A DNA stretch of 64,000 bases from SAR86 cluster bacterium SAR86E. Its GTDB lineage: Bacteria; Pseudomonadota; Gammaproteobacteria; Magnimaribacterales; D2472. The notes under the pieces are model-generated. The model did not search any database and was not told the origin of the DNA. It worked only from the letters and a program-made list of their open reading frames with translations. The position numbers and the translations under genes were made by a program. The DNA is taken from positions 1-64,000 of the forward strand of contig AMWX01000008.1 of the NCBI GenBank assembly GCA_000307935.1, in the 5' to 3' direction. Positions 40,075 to 49,849 of the stretch are shown piece after piece; position 1 is the stretch's first letter, and each line of letters opens with the position of its first letter.

Positions 40075-41166
40075 ATGGAAGTATTAAGAACGCCTGATGA
40101 GAGGTTTAATAATTTAAAGGAATATCCCTTTGAACCTCATTACACAAACATTAAAACTCATGATGGAACAACATTAAGAATTCATCATATCGATGAAGGG
40201 CCAAAGGATGGCCCAATACTTTTAGCTATGCATGGGCAACCAGTTTGGAGCTATTTATATGCAAGAATGATTCCGTTTTTAGTGAAGGTTGGCATTAGAG
40301 TAATTGCTCCAGACTTACCAGGTTATGGTAAATCAGATAAACCAGCTGCCAGAGAAGATTACAGCTATCAAAATCAAGTAGATTGGATGGGTGAATGGTT
40401 GAAAGAAAATAATTTTTTAAATTTAACTTTTTTTGGTCAGGACTGGGGAGGTTTAATTGGGCTTAGAATGGTTGCACAAGATCCCGATAGATTTATTAAG
40501 GTATCTATGGGAAATACTGGATTACCATATAACCCAGATGTTCCGCAAGAAGTAATTGAAAAGGTCAAAGAGTTTAGAGCAAGTAATTTAAAGCTTACTC
40601 CAATGAGCATGCAAAAAGAGGTTATGCAGATGGATGGAAAAAACCTTTCAAAAGAGTCATCACCTACATTTCATCCATCATTAAAATTTATGTATTGGCA
40701 AAAATTTTGCTGGGATACAGAAAACCTACCTGTAGGATTTATTAACTCAACCATGATGGAAAAAAGATCAAAAATTTCTATGATAGGACAGTATCTTTTT
40801 GAAAATTTAGGCTTAGCAAAGATCTCACCATTTACCTCTGACCTGATGAAGGCTTATGAAGCGCCTTTTCCAGATCCATCTTTTAAAATGGGTCCTCGCG
40901 CAATGCCCAGTCATGTTCCAACTCTTCCAGATCAATCTTTAGAAGCTCAGAAAAAGGCAAGAGAATTCTTTAAAACCTCAACCAAACCTTTCTTAGCAGT
41001 ATTTGCGGGTGACGATCCAGTCACCAATGGTATTGAAAAAGATGTCCTCAAAATGGCGCCAAATGCAAAAAGTGCACCTCATATTGGAGGAGGGCATTTT
41101 TATCAGTGGACAAGACCAGAGCAGCTATCTGATATTCTTATATCTTTTATAAAGGAGCAAACATGA
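40075..41166 (+). CDS. Haloalkane dehalogenase-like alpha/beta hydrolase
   Basis: [79 protein letters not shown]; DhlA-like layout. Confidence 0.85.
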   Translation: MEVLRTPDERFNNLKEYPFEPHYTNIKTHDGTTLRIHHIDEGPKDGPILLAMHGQPVWSYLYARMIPFLVKVGIRVIAPDLPGYGKSDKPAAREDYSYQNQVDWMGEWLKENNFLNLTFFGQDWGGLIGLRMVAQDPDRFIKVSMGNTGLPYNPDVPQEVIEKVKEFRASNLKLTPMSMQKEVMQMDGKNLSKESSPTFHPSLKFMYWQKFCWDTENLPVGFINSTMMEKRSKISMIGQYLFENLGLAKISPFTSDLMKAYEAPFPDPSFKMGPRAMPSHVPTLPDQSLEAQKKAREFFKTSTKPFLAVFAGDDPVTNGIEKDVLKMAPNAKSAPHIGGGHFYQWTRPEQLSDILISFIKEQT

Positions 41167-41846
41167 TTGATTTTTATACTGCACCAACACCTAATGGGCA
41201 TAAAGTATCATGCACCTTAGAGGCCATGGAGCTCGAGTATGAGACTCATGTAGTTAATTTGATGGAAAATGAGCAAAAAAAACCTGAGTTTCTCGCAATT
41301 AGTCCAAATGGCAGAATCCCTGCCATTGTTGATAGAGACGCCGATAATCTTCCAATTTTTGAGTCAGGCGCCATTATGATCTATCTAGCTGAGAAGACTG
41401 GCAAGCTTATGCCAACAGATCTGCATGAAAAAGCTAAGGTGCTCGAGTGGGTCATGTTTCAGATCGGTGGCGTAGGTCCGATGATGGGGCAGGCTAATGT
41501 GTTTTTTAGATATTTTCCAGAAAAAATTCAGCCAGCTATAGATCGTTATCAAAATGAAGGCAGAAGACTGTTTGAGGTTTTGGATGATCATTTAGCAAAG
41601 CAAGAATGGTTAGCAAAAGATTATTCAATTGCAGATATTGCTAACTGGTGTTGGGTGAGAACTTATAAATGGTCAGGAATTTCAATTGAGGGCCTTAATC
41701 ACTTAGAGCGATGGATGAAGGCTATGTATGGCCAACCAGGAATGAGTGCAGGTCTTGAAGTCCCTATAAAAATGGAAAGTTTGTTAGATGATGATAAAAA
41801 AGCCAAAGAATTTGCAAAAAATGCAGAGAAGATGGTTAAAAAATAA
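41163..41846 (+). CDS. Glutathione S-transferase (YfcG-like)
   Basis: [52 protein letters not shown]. Confidence 0.93.
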   Translation: MIDFYTAPTPNGHKVSCTLEAMELEYETHVVNLMENEQKKPEFLAISPNGRIPAIVDRDADNLPIFESGAIMIYLAEKTGKLMPTDLHEKAKVLEWVMFQIGGVGPMMGQANVFFRYFPEKIQPAIDRYQNEGRRLFEVLDDHLAKQEWLAKDYSIADIANWCWVRTYKWSGISIEGLNHLERWMKAMYGQPGMSAGLEVPIKMESLLDDDKKAKEFAKNAEKMVKK

Positions 41847-41858
41847 AGAGGATAAATT

Positions 41859-42473
41859 ATGTTAAAAGTTCATTTTGTGGCTGGTACTAGGGCAGGTCGG
41901 GTTGTATGGCTGTTAGAAGAGTTAGGATTAGAGTATGAAGTAAATATTATGCCCTTTACTAAAGAGGGGCTTAAATCTTCAGAGCACAGATCAAGGCATG
42001 CATTAGGTAGAGTGCCAGTATTAGAAGATGGAGATATTTCAATTTTTGAGTCAGGCGCCATCATTGATTATGTTCTTGAGAGACATAAGAATGGAGGATT
42101 AAAACCGAGTTCAGATTCTTCTGAATTTCCGTTTTATCTCCAGTGGTACCACTATTGCGAGGGCATGGTTATGCCCCCAATGAATCAAATAGTTGTTCAG
42201 ACTATTTTATTGCCACCAGACCGAAGAGATGAAACTGTTTTAAATCAAGCAAAAAACCTACTCACAAAATCTTTAGCTCCAGTGAATGAAAATCTTGCTG
42301 ATAAAGATTACCTAATTGGAGATTTTTCAGCTGCAGATCTCATGCTTGGACACTCATGCTTCATGGCTAACAGAATGGGATGTGTGAGCGAGGAAATGCA
42401 AAATATTAAGGACTATGTTGCAAGAATTAATGCAAGACCTGCCTTTCAAAAAGCCATTACGATGGGAGAATAA
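41859..42473 (+). CDS. Glutathione S-transferase
   Basis: VWLLEELGLEYEVNIM, HALGRVPVLEDGDISIFESGAIIDYVLE. Confidence 0.92.
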   Translation: MLKVHFVAGTRAGRVVWLLEELGLEYEVNIMPFTKEGLKSSEHRSRHALGRVPVLEDGDISIFESGAIIDYVLERHKNGGLKPSSDSSEFPFYLQWYHYCEGMVMPPMNQIVVQTILLPPDRRDETVLNQAKNLLTKSLAPVNENLADKDYLIGDFSAADLMLGHSCFMANRMGCVSEEMQNIKDYVARINARPAFQKAITMGE

Positions 42474-42475
42474 TT

Positions 42476-42892
42476 ATGGAGGTAAAAAACCATTTAAAAC
42501 CTCATAAAACTCAGATTGAGGGATTTCTTGAGGGTGATACTGACACGCCTATAACAATGCTAAATCTTTTAAAGTTTAAAGAAAAGGCTGAATATGAGGA
42601 TGGAAGAGAGACAGATCTTACCGGAAAAGAGGCCTATTCTATATATGCTAAAGAGGTTGTAGAGCATCTTAAAAAAGTAGGAGCAAATTGGGTTTTGTCT
42701 GGAAAAGTAAGTCGCCTCATGATTGGAGAGGCTGAAGATTTATGGGATAGCGTAGGAATTGCTAGGTACCCAAGCCGAAAAGCCATGTTTGAAATGATCA
42801 TGGACCCCGATTACTTAGAGAGCGAAAAACATAGATCGGCTGGTCTAGAAGGACAGTTAAATATCGAGTTTAAAGAAGACGAATTATTATGA
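42476..42892 (+). CDS. DUF1330-like small protein, cytoplasmic copy
   Basis: MLNLLKFKEKAEYEDGRETDLTGKEAYSIYAKEV, RYPSRKAMFEMIMDPDYLESEKHRSAGLEGQ. Confidence 0.75.
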   Translation: MEVKNHLKPHKTQIEGFLEGDTDTPITMLNLLKFKEKAEYEDGRETDLTGKEAYSIYAKEVVEHLKKVGANWVLSGKVSRLMIGEAEDLWDSVGIARYPSRKAMFEMIMDPDYLESEKHRSAGLEGQLNIEFKEDELL

Positions 42893-43395
42893 AGAAATAT
42901 TTTTTCTTTATCGCAATATTACTAATTGGAATTTTTTTCTTTTTCTTTGATCGAAATTCTAACAATAACGAAGAAAAGATTTTTAAGAATGCGGTGACCC
43001 CATCTCCAGTTCAGGTTGCAGGATTTGCATTAGGAGAAGATGCTCCATTTTTGGCAGTCAATCTCATTAAGTTTAAAGAAAAAGCAGAATATGCCGATGG
43101 AAGAGAAACTGATCTTACTGGAAGAGAGGCATATGCTCTTTATGCTGATGAGGTTTTAGGGCATTTAGCCAAAGTTGGCGCTGAACCAATATTTGGTGGA
43201 GATGTTAGTCGACTCATTCTTGGTGAGGTTGAAGAGCTCTGGGATGTTGTTGCAGTTGTAAGATATCCCAGCAGAAAAGCTATGTTTAAAATGGCTACAA
43301 GTGACGAGTACAGAGAAAGTGAAAAACACAGGACAGCAGGCTTAGCTGGACAACTAAATATTGAAGTCACCGAGGATGGATTTAATTTTGAATAA
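42889..43395 (+). CDS. DUF1330-like protein with N-terminal membrane anchor/signal
   Basis: Same domain as 42476-42892, preceded by MKKYFFFIAILLIGIFFFFF. Confidence 0.75.
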   Translation: MKKYFFFIAILLIGIFFFFFDRNSNNNEEKIFKNAVTPSPVQVAGFALGEDAPFLAVNLIKFKEKAEYADGRETDLTGREAYALYADEVLGHLAKVGAEPIFGGDVSRLILGEVEELWDVVAVVRYPSRKAMFKMATSDEYRESEKHRTAGLAGQLNIEVTEDGFNFE

Positions 43396-43852
43396 ACTCT
43401 TCCCTGAAAGTGCTAACAATGATTTTCGAGGTTACAAGATTGCGCTTTGGGGGTTTATAGCTTTCACGCTTTTGATGACATGGCGATCAATAATTCACAT
43501 GTTATTTGAGCAGTATGGGTTTCATGAAATAGCTAACTTTACAATTATTGCGGGCGACCCAGACCCCATGATTGTAATTTATAGATTTTTTTCATTATGG
43601 GGTTTTGCGCAACTAATTTTTTGCTTAGTTTGCTGGGTTGTTATATTTCGATACAGAGCACTCATTCCATTAATGTATTTGCTGTGGTTATTTGAGTGGA
43701 GCTTCAGAACTTTTGGTTATCCATTGATAAGAGAAGACATAGCTGTGCAAGGCATTTATACCGTTGGAGCAACTCCAGGGGCGGTTGGGGCTCCTTATAT
43801 TACTTTTCTTTTAATAATACTTTTCAGTCTTTCACTAATACAAAAAAAATAA
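43376..43852 (+). CDS. Small polytopic membrane protein of unknown function
   Basis: About 4 hydrophobic segments; in-operon position; start moved from TTG 43361 to ATG 43376. Confidence 0.7.
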   Translation: MDLILNKLFPESANNDFRGYKIALWGFIAFTLLMTWRSIIHMLFEQYGFHEIANFTIIAGDPDPMIVIYRFFSLWGFAQLIFCLVCWVVIFRYRALIPLMYLLWLFEWSFRTFGYPLIREDIAVQGIYTVGATPGAVGAPYITFLLIILFSLSLIQKK

Positions 43853-43868
43853 TCCAAAGGAAAAAATT

Positions 43869-44966
43869 ATGAGTCAATTTCAAACTTTTAAATCTGATTT
43901 AACTCATTCAAGAATTGTAGACACTGATTCAGTTTCTATTCATGATGGTGAGATTGCAGTTAAGATTGAAAGCTTTGCTTTTACAGCTAATAACGTAACT
44001 TACGGTGTCGCGGGAGATACGATTGGTTATTGGAAATTTTTTCCAGCAACACAAGATAAAAAGAATGAATGGGGTTGCATACCTATGTGGGGGTTTGCTG
44101 AAATCACCCATTCAAACATTGAAGATTTAAATGTTGGCGAGCGACTTTTTGGTTATTTTCCCGGCTCAGATTCATTAATTTTAAGCCCAATCAAAGTTAA
44201 TGATCAAAGCTTTAGCGATGGTAAAGAGCATCGTAAAGAACTCCCACCAGTTTATAATAATTACGTAAGGCTTAATGGAGATCAAAATTATGATTCCTCC
44301 ATGGATGCTGTAAGAGCTCTTTTATTCCCACTTCATATTACGGCATTTTGTCTATGCGACTCTTTGGCTGAAGATTTATACCTTGGAGCATCTCAAGTAA
44401 TTGTAGTGAGTGCTTCGAGTAAAACTGCCATTGGTCTGGCTCAAGGTTTAGCTGATACTGAAAATGCACCAAAAATAGTTGGGCTTACATCTCCATCAAA
44501 TTCACAGTTTGTGGAAAACCTTGGCTGTTATGATGAGGTGATTTCTTACGATGAGCTCAGTAATGTAGATTATTCATTGGGTTCTGTGATGGTTGATATG
44601 GCTGGTAATCGAGAAATTCTTGGAACTCTTCATGGGGAGTTGGGTGATAACATGCTCAAGTGCCTTACGGTAGGCATGACTCATTGGGATAATGAGACCA
44701 CTGCAGAAGATGCTTTAGGTCAAGCAATGCTCAGAGACAGAACTGAATTCTTTTTTGCTCCAGCTCACATCCAAAAACGCATTGGAGACTGGGGGCATGA
44801 TGGCTATGCTGAAAAAACAAATTCGTTCATGACTGCCAGAGCAATACAAAGTAAAAATTGGATGCAAGTTAAAGAAATTCATGGTTTAGAAAATTTTACT
44901 AGCATCTATGAAGAAATGGTTGCAGGAAAGATCAATCCAAATGAAGGAATTATCGTTAATCTATAA
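43869..44966 (+). CDS. DUF2855-like protein
   Basis: MDR-like fold: FTANNVTYGVAGDTIGYWKFFPA, WGCIPMWGFAEI, GASQVIVVSASSKTAIGLAQGLA. Confidence 0.8.
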   Translation: MSQFQTFKSDLTHSRIVDTDSVSIHDGEIAVKIESFAFTANNVTYGVAGDTIGYWKFFPATQDKKNEWGCIPMWGFAEITHSNIEDLNVGERLFGYFPGSDSLILSPIKVNDQSFSDGKEHRKELPPVYNNYVRLNGDQNYDSSMDAVRALLFPLHITAFCLCDSLAEDLYLGASQVIVVSASSKTAIGLAQGLADTENAPKIVGLTSPSNSQFVENLGCYDEVISYDELSNVDYSLGSVMVDMAGNREILGTLHGELGDNMLKCLTVGMTHWDNETTAEDALGQAMLRDRTEFFFAPAHIQKRIGDWGHDGYAEKTNSFMTARAIQSKNWMQVKEIHGLENFTSIYEEMVAGKINPNEGIIVNL

Positions 44967-44967
44967 G

Positions 44968-46614
44968 ATGCTTAAAAAGTTATTTTATTTTTTACCAATA
45001 TTTTTAATTTCTGTATTTTTAATTTGGGAATATAAAGTCAATATTCTTATTTGGTCTATTCCAAAGATAGCAAGTATCACCATGCCTGTTCAAGAAAACA
45101 TTCCCACCTCTTGGTCTAAAGGACCGGAAGTTCCTAGCGAGGATGATAGACCAAACATAATTCTAATTCTTGCTGATGATATGGGTTATAACGATATATC
45201 TATGCATAACGGCGGGGCTGCAGATGGAACACTGCAAACCCAAAACATAGATGCCTTAGCCAAAAGTGGAATGTTGTTCACCAGAGGCTATGCTGCCAAT
45301 GCAACTTGCGCTCCATCTAGAGCTTCAATTATGACTGGTAAATACCCAACTAGATTTGGATATGAATTTACTCCTGTTCCTGCGACAGGGAGATTGATAA
45401 TGAATTGGCTTGCTAATGAGAGTGATGAAGAGCTAAAAGCAAGAATCGATCGAGAAGTAGCTTCAAAAATCCCCCCCTTTATGCAGCAAGGGATGCCCAC
45501 CGAAGAAATCACTATTGCTGAGGTATTAAGGGATGCAGGTTATTACACAGCTCATATCGGGAAATGGCATCTTGGTCATGCATATGGCATGGATCCTCTT
45601 AGCCAAGGGTTTCAAGACTCTTTGTCTATGGTTGGCCCACTCTATTTGCCTGAAGATCATCCTGATGTTGTGAATGCCAAATTTGATACAAGAATCGATC
45701 AGATGATTTGGGGCATTGGTCAATATTCAGCTACATTTAATGAAGGTGAATTATTTGCACCTGATAAATACCTTACAGATTACTACACCGATGAGGCTCT
45801 GAAGGTCATTGAAAATAATAAAAATAGACCTTTCTTTTTATATTTAAGCCATTGGGCAATCCACAACCCACTGCAGGCTTTAAGAAGTGATGTTGAGCAA
45901 ATGAGTCACATGGAAGGCCATAATCTTCAGGTCTATTCAGGAATGATTGCAGCTCTTGATAGGAGCGTTGGAAAAGTTATTCAGAAATTAAAAGATCTGG
46001 ATATACATGGCAAAACGTTGATCATCTTTACCAGTGATAACGGTGGGGCAAACTACATTGAGCTTGATGATATTAATAAACCTTATAGAGGTTGGAAAAT
46101 TAGCTTTTTTGAGGGGGGAATTAGAGTTCCATATATAGTTAGCTGGCCAGATGAAATTAACCCGGCACAAAAATCAAATAGTGCTGTTCATCATTTTGAT
46201 ATTTTCTCTACCATTGCGTCAGCAGCTGGAATTCAATCCTCACATGAGGATGAGTTAGATGGCGTTAATTTATTGCCTTACATAGCAAATGAAACAACCA
46301 GTCAGCCTCACCAAACTCTTTTTTGGCGCTCAGGTAATCATCAGTCAGTTCTGCATGGAAAATGGAAATACATTATCAGTATAAAAGAGAACTTGCGCTG
46401 GTTATTTGATACCTCAGTAGATCCAGTAGAACAAAACAATATTATCGAAAATCACCCTGAAGAAGTTAGGTTGATTGAGGAACTGTTAGTTCAATTCAAC
46501 TCTGAACAACAAGATCCTTTATTTCCATCTTCATACGAAGTCCCAATCATGATTGATAAATATGACGGGCAGGAATATGAAGGGGAAGATGAATATATTT
46601 ATTGGTCAAATTAA
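44968..46614 (+). CDS. Type I (formylglycine) sulfatase, membrane/secretion signal
   Basis: NIILILADDMGYNDIS, TCAPSRASIMTGKYP (Cys codon at 45307), HIGKWHLG, TSDNGG; start moved to Met at 44968. Confidence 0.95.
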   Translation: MLKKLFYFLPIFLISVFLIWEYKVNILIWSIPKIASITMPVQENIPTSWSKGPEVPSEDDRPNIILILADDMGYNDISMHNGGAADGTLQTQNIDALAKSGMLFTRGYAANATCAPSRASIMTGKYPTRFGYEFTPVPATGRLIMNWLANESDEELKARIDREVASKIPPFMQQGMPTEEITIAEVLRDAGYYTAHIGKWHLGHAYGMDPLSQGFQDSLSMVGPLYLPEDHPDVVNAKFDTRIDQMIWGIGQYSATFNEGELFAPDKYLTDYYTDEALKVIENNKNRPFFLYLSHWAIHNPLQALRSDVEQMSHMEGHNLQVYSGMIAALDRSVGKVIQKLKDLDIHGKTLIIFTSDNGGANYIELDDINKPYRGWKISFFEGGIRVPYIVSWPDEINPAQKSNSAVHHFDIFSTIASAAGIQSSHEDELDGVNLLPYIANETTSQPHQTLFWRSGNHQSVLHGKWKYIISIKENLRWLFDTSVDPVEQNNIIENHPEEVRLIEELLVQFNSEQQDPLFPSSYEVPIMIDKYDGQEYEGEDEYIYWSN

Positions 46615-46626
46615 ACGGAGAAAAAA

Positions 46627-47004
46627 ATGAAAAATGTTTTAAGAATAGTCGCCGGCCTTTTAGGAGTTTTGTTTCTAATAAATGGACTGCAGTGGATTAT
46701 TGCTCCTGCAAGTATTGCAGAGCAACTTGGCATGCCCTTGTTGGAAGGTGTTGGCTTGAGTGCTCAAATTGGTGATATGGGAAGTTTCTTTATAACCGTG
46801 GGTGCCATGACATTAATTGGAGCCCTCACGCAAACTCGTCATTGGTTTTACGCGCCTTCAATGTTATTGCTGGTGGCAGCTTTATACAGAACTCTTTCAG
46901 CTGTCCTATACGGCGCACCATTTGTTATGCCAGCAATTATTGTTGAGGTGGTTGTAGGTTTATTTTTAATTTTTGCTGGCCCAAGAATTGCAACTGAGGA
47001 TTGA
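46627..47004 (+). CDS. DUF4345-like small membrane protein
   Basis: Four hydrophobic segments, LLFLINGLQWIIAPASIAEQLGMPLLEG. Confidence 0.6.
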   Translation: MKNVLRIVAGLLGVLFLINGLQWIIAPASIAEQLGMPLLEGVGLSAQIGDMGSFFITVGAMTLIGALTQTRHWFYAPSMLLLVAALYRTLSAVLYGAPFVMPAIIVEVVVGLFLIFAGPRIATED

Positions 47005-47008
47005 AATA

Positions 47009-48061
47009 ATGAAGCTGCTTAAATATATCTTTATTATTGGTCTTGTTGGCTTTATTTTAGTATCAGTTTTAACAAGAGTTCCTGCTGTTCAAGATCGGCT
47101 TATGTTTAGATTTGTTCAAAGCTTAGGCAGCGCAACCGCTGATCTAAATGACAATTCATTATCAGCTGTTGTATGTGGATCTAGATCTCCACTTCCATCT
47201 CCTGGAAGGGCGCAAACATGTGTTCTAATTAATGCAGGTGGCAATTATTATGTTGTAGATATTGGTGATGGCAGTGCAAATAATCTCAATAATTGGAGGA
47301 TAGATGCAAATAAGATTCGCGGTACTCTTCTAACACATCTTCACTCAGATCACATATCAGATCTTGCGGATCTTCACTTAATGACTTGGGTTAATTCTTC
47401 CCATACAAAGCCTATGGATGTTTATGGTCCTCAAGGAGTTGAGCTCGTAACTCAAGGTTTTGAGGATGCATATCAGTTGGACTACCAATTTAGACATGAG
47501 CATCATGGTGATGAAGTGGCGCCAAGGGATATCGCTGGGTTTAACGCCTTTCCAGTAGATTTATCAAACCCAGTTATAATTGATCAAGATGGTTTGAAGG
47601 TCACAGCGTTTAGGGTGCCTCATGATCCTGTTAAACCAGCTCTAGGCTATAGATTTGACTATAAGGGTAGGTCAATTGTTATTAGTGGTGATACTTCTTA
47701 TAGTGAAAATCTTATCAAGCATTCTCAAGATGCTGACGTGCTATTTCATGAAGCTCAAGCCAATCATCAGCTAGCTATTATGAAAAAAGCTCTAGCTGAT
47801 AATCAAGGGTTAGTAAAAATCTTAGATGATATTGAGACATATCATGCAACGCCCATTGAAGCAGCTAAAGCAGCTAACTTAGCAAATGTCGATCATTTAA
47901 TGTTTTATCATCTAACTCCTGCGCCTAGAAATAATTTAACGGAAAGAATGTTTTTTCGAGGTGTTGATGAAATCAGAAAAGATTGGAGCTCATCAAAGGA
48001 TGGCACTATGGTTGTTTTACCATTAGACTCAGATGAAATAATAATTACCGAGATAAATTAA
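47009..48061 (+). CDS. MBL-fold metallo-hydrolase (arylsulfatase/RNase Z-like)
   Basis: LLTHLHSDHISDL, ISGDTSYSENLIK, HATPIEAAKAAN; N-terminal TM; start moved to Met at 47009. Confidence 0.9.
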   Translation: MKLLKYIFIIGLVGFILVSVLTRVPAVQDRLMFRFVQSLGSATADLNDNSLSAVVCGSRSPLPSPGRAQTCVLINAGGNYYVVDIGDGSANNLNNWRIDANKIRGTLLTHLHSDHISDLADLHLMTWVNSSHTKPMDVYGPQGVELVTQGFEDAYQLDYQFRHEHHGDEVAPRDIAGFNAFPVDLSNPVIIDQDGLKVTAFRVPHDPVKPALGYRFDYKGRSIVISGDTSYSENLIKHSQDADVLFHEAQANHQLAIMKKALADNQGLVKILDDIETYHATPIEAAKAANLANVDHLMFYHLTPAPRNNLTERMFFRGVDEIRKDWSSSKDGTMVVLPLDSDEIIITEIN

Positions 48062-48849
48062 TGGATGTAAAAAATAAAAGGGTTGTTGTAACTGGTGCTG
48101 CCAGTGGAATTGGAAAAGCTCTTTGTGAAGCTTTTCATGAGGCTGATGCTCAATCCATTGTAGCTGTAGATATGAATCTAGACGGAGCACAAGAAACAGC
48201 CGATTCAGTTAATGGCATTGCTGTTCAAGCAAATGTTGGCAATGAAAAAGACATCATTAATGTTATCCAAAAAGCAGATGAACATGCTGGCGGCACAGAT
48301 ATTTTCTGTTCCAATGCAGGAATTGGGGGCGTGCCAGGATTTTTTGAAGTTGAAGCCTCTGATTGGCAGAATATTTGGGATGTGAACGTTCAATCTCATA
48401 TTTTTGCAGCCAAACATGTTTTACCTCAAATGATTGAAAGAGGAGAAGGCTATTTAGTCAACACTTCATCAGCAGCTGGGCTTTTAACTCAGTTAGGAGC
48501 AGCAGGTTACTCAGTGACCAAAGCAGCAGCGGTAAGTTTTGCTGAATGGGTCAAGATTACTTATGGAGAAAAGGGTATTGGTGTTTCTTGTCTTTGCCCT
48601 CAAGCAGTTAGAACAGCTATGACCGCTCAAGGTCCTGGTGTTGCAGGTGTAGATGGAATGATGGAGCCCGATGTGGTTGCACAAGAAGTTTTGAAATGCA
48701 TTGCTGAAGAAAAATTTTTAGTATTACCTCATACAGAAGTGGCTGAGTATGTTTCCAGAAAGGGAAATGATAGAGACAGATGGATATCAGGAATGCAGAG
48801 ACTGCAAAAGCAATATGAAGATTTTTTAACCCCAGTTGATATGAAGTGA
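48061..48849 (+). CDS. SDR family oxidoreductase
   Basis: VVVTGAASGIGKAL, FCSNAGIGG, YSVTKAA. Confidence 0.95.
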   Translation: MDVKNKRVVVTGAASGIGKALCEAFHEADAQSIVAVDMNLDGAQETADSVNGIAVQANVGNEKDIINVIQKADEHAGGTDIFCSNAGIGGVPGFFEVEASDWQNIWDVNVQSHIFAAKHVLPQMIERGEGYLVNTSSAAGLLTQLGAAGYSVTKAAAVSFAEWVKITYGEKGIGVSCLCPQAVRTAMTAQGPGVAGVDGMMEPDVVAQEVLKCIAEEKFLVLPHTEVAEYVSRKGNDRDRWISGMQRLQKQYEDFLTPVDMK

Positions 48850-48864
48850 AAAAAAGGAGAAAAC

Positions 48865-49833
48865 ATGAAAACTAAAATTACAGAACTATTCGGAATTGAG
48901 CATCCTATTATTCAAGGTGGCATGCATCATGTTGGTTTTGCAGAATTAGCTGCTGCAGTATCAAATGCTGGCGGGCTTGGAACAATTACTGGTTTAACTC
49001 AAGGAACCCCTGAAAAGCTTGCTGATGAGATAGCTCGATGCAAGGAAATGACCGATAAGCCTTTTGCTGTGAATCTAACTTTCTTGCCTTCCTTAACTCC
49101 TCCAGATTATCCAGGATTGGTAGATGTAATTATTGGCGGCGGCGTTCCAATTGTTGAGACAGCAGGCAGAAATCCTGCTGAGTATTTGCCAGCTCTCAAA
49201 GAAGCCGGTATTAAGGTGATTCACAAATGCACCTCAGTAAGACATTCTTTAAAAGCCCAATCCATCGGGTGTGACGCAGTTTCCGTGGATGGTTTTGAGT
49301 GTGGCGGACACCCTGGTGAAGATGACATACCTAATTTTATTCTTTTGCCAAGAGCTGCTGATGAACTTGAAATTCCATTTGTTGCCTCAGGCGGTATGGC
49401 TGATGCGAGAAGTTTAGTTGCGGCAATGGCTCTTGGAGCAGAAGGCATGAATATGGGTACAAGGTTTATAGCTACCCAAGAAGCTCCTGTTCATCAAAAT
49501 GTTAAAGATTCAATTGTGAATGCGTCGGAATTAGATACCAGATTAATTATGCGTTCTCTCAGAAATACTGAAAGAGTATTAAACAATGAAGCTGTAGAGC
49601 GTCTTATGGAAAAAGAAGCTGCTTTAGGTGACCAGCTCACCTTTCAAGATATAGCCGATGAAGTTGCCGGCGTTTATCCAAAAATTATGCATGAGGGCAC
49701 AATGGAAGTTGGAGCTTGGTCTTGTGGCATGGTTGCTGGATTAGTCAATGATATTCCAACAGTAAAAGAGTTAATCGATGGGATTATGGGCGAAGCAGAT
49801 GCAATTATTGGCAAGAGATTAGGAAATTTCTAA
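48865..49833 (+). CDS. Nitronate monooxygenase family protein, copy 2
   Basis: HPIIQGGMHHVGFAELAAAVSNAGGLGTITG, FVASGGMADARSLVAAMALGAEGMNMGTRF. Confidence 0.93.
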   Translation: MKTKITELFGIEHPIIQGGMHHVGFAELAAAVSNAGGLGTITGLTQGTPEKLADEIARCKEMTDKPFAVNLTFLPSLTPPDYPGLVDVIIGGGVPIVETAGRNPAEYLPALKEAGIKVIHKCTSVRHSLKAQSIGCDAVSVDGFECGGHPGEDDIPNFILLPRAADELEIPFVASGGMADARSLVAAMALGAEGMNMGTRFIATQEAPVHQNVKDSIVNASELDTRLIMRSLRNTERVLNNEAVERLMEKEAALGDQLTFQDIADEVAGVYPKIMHEGTMEVGAWSCGMVAGLVNDIPTVKELIDGIMGEADAIIGKRLGNF

Positions 49834-49849
49834 TTCTAAAATTTGGGAT

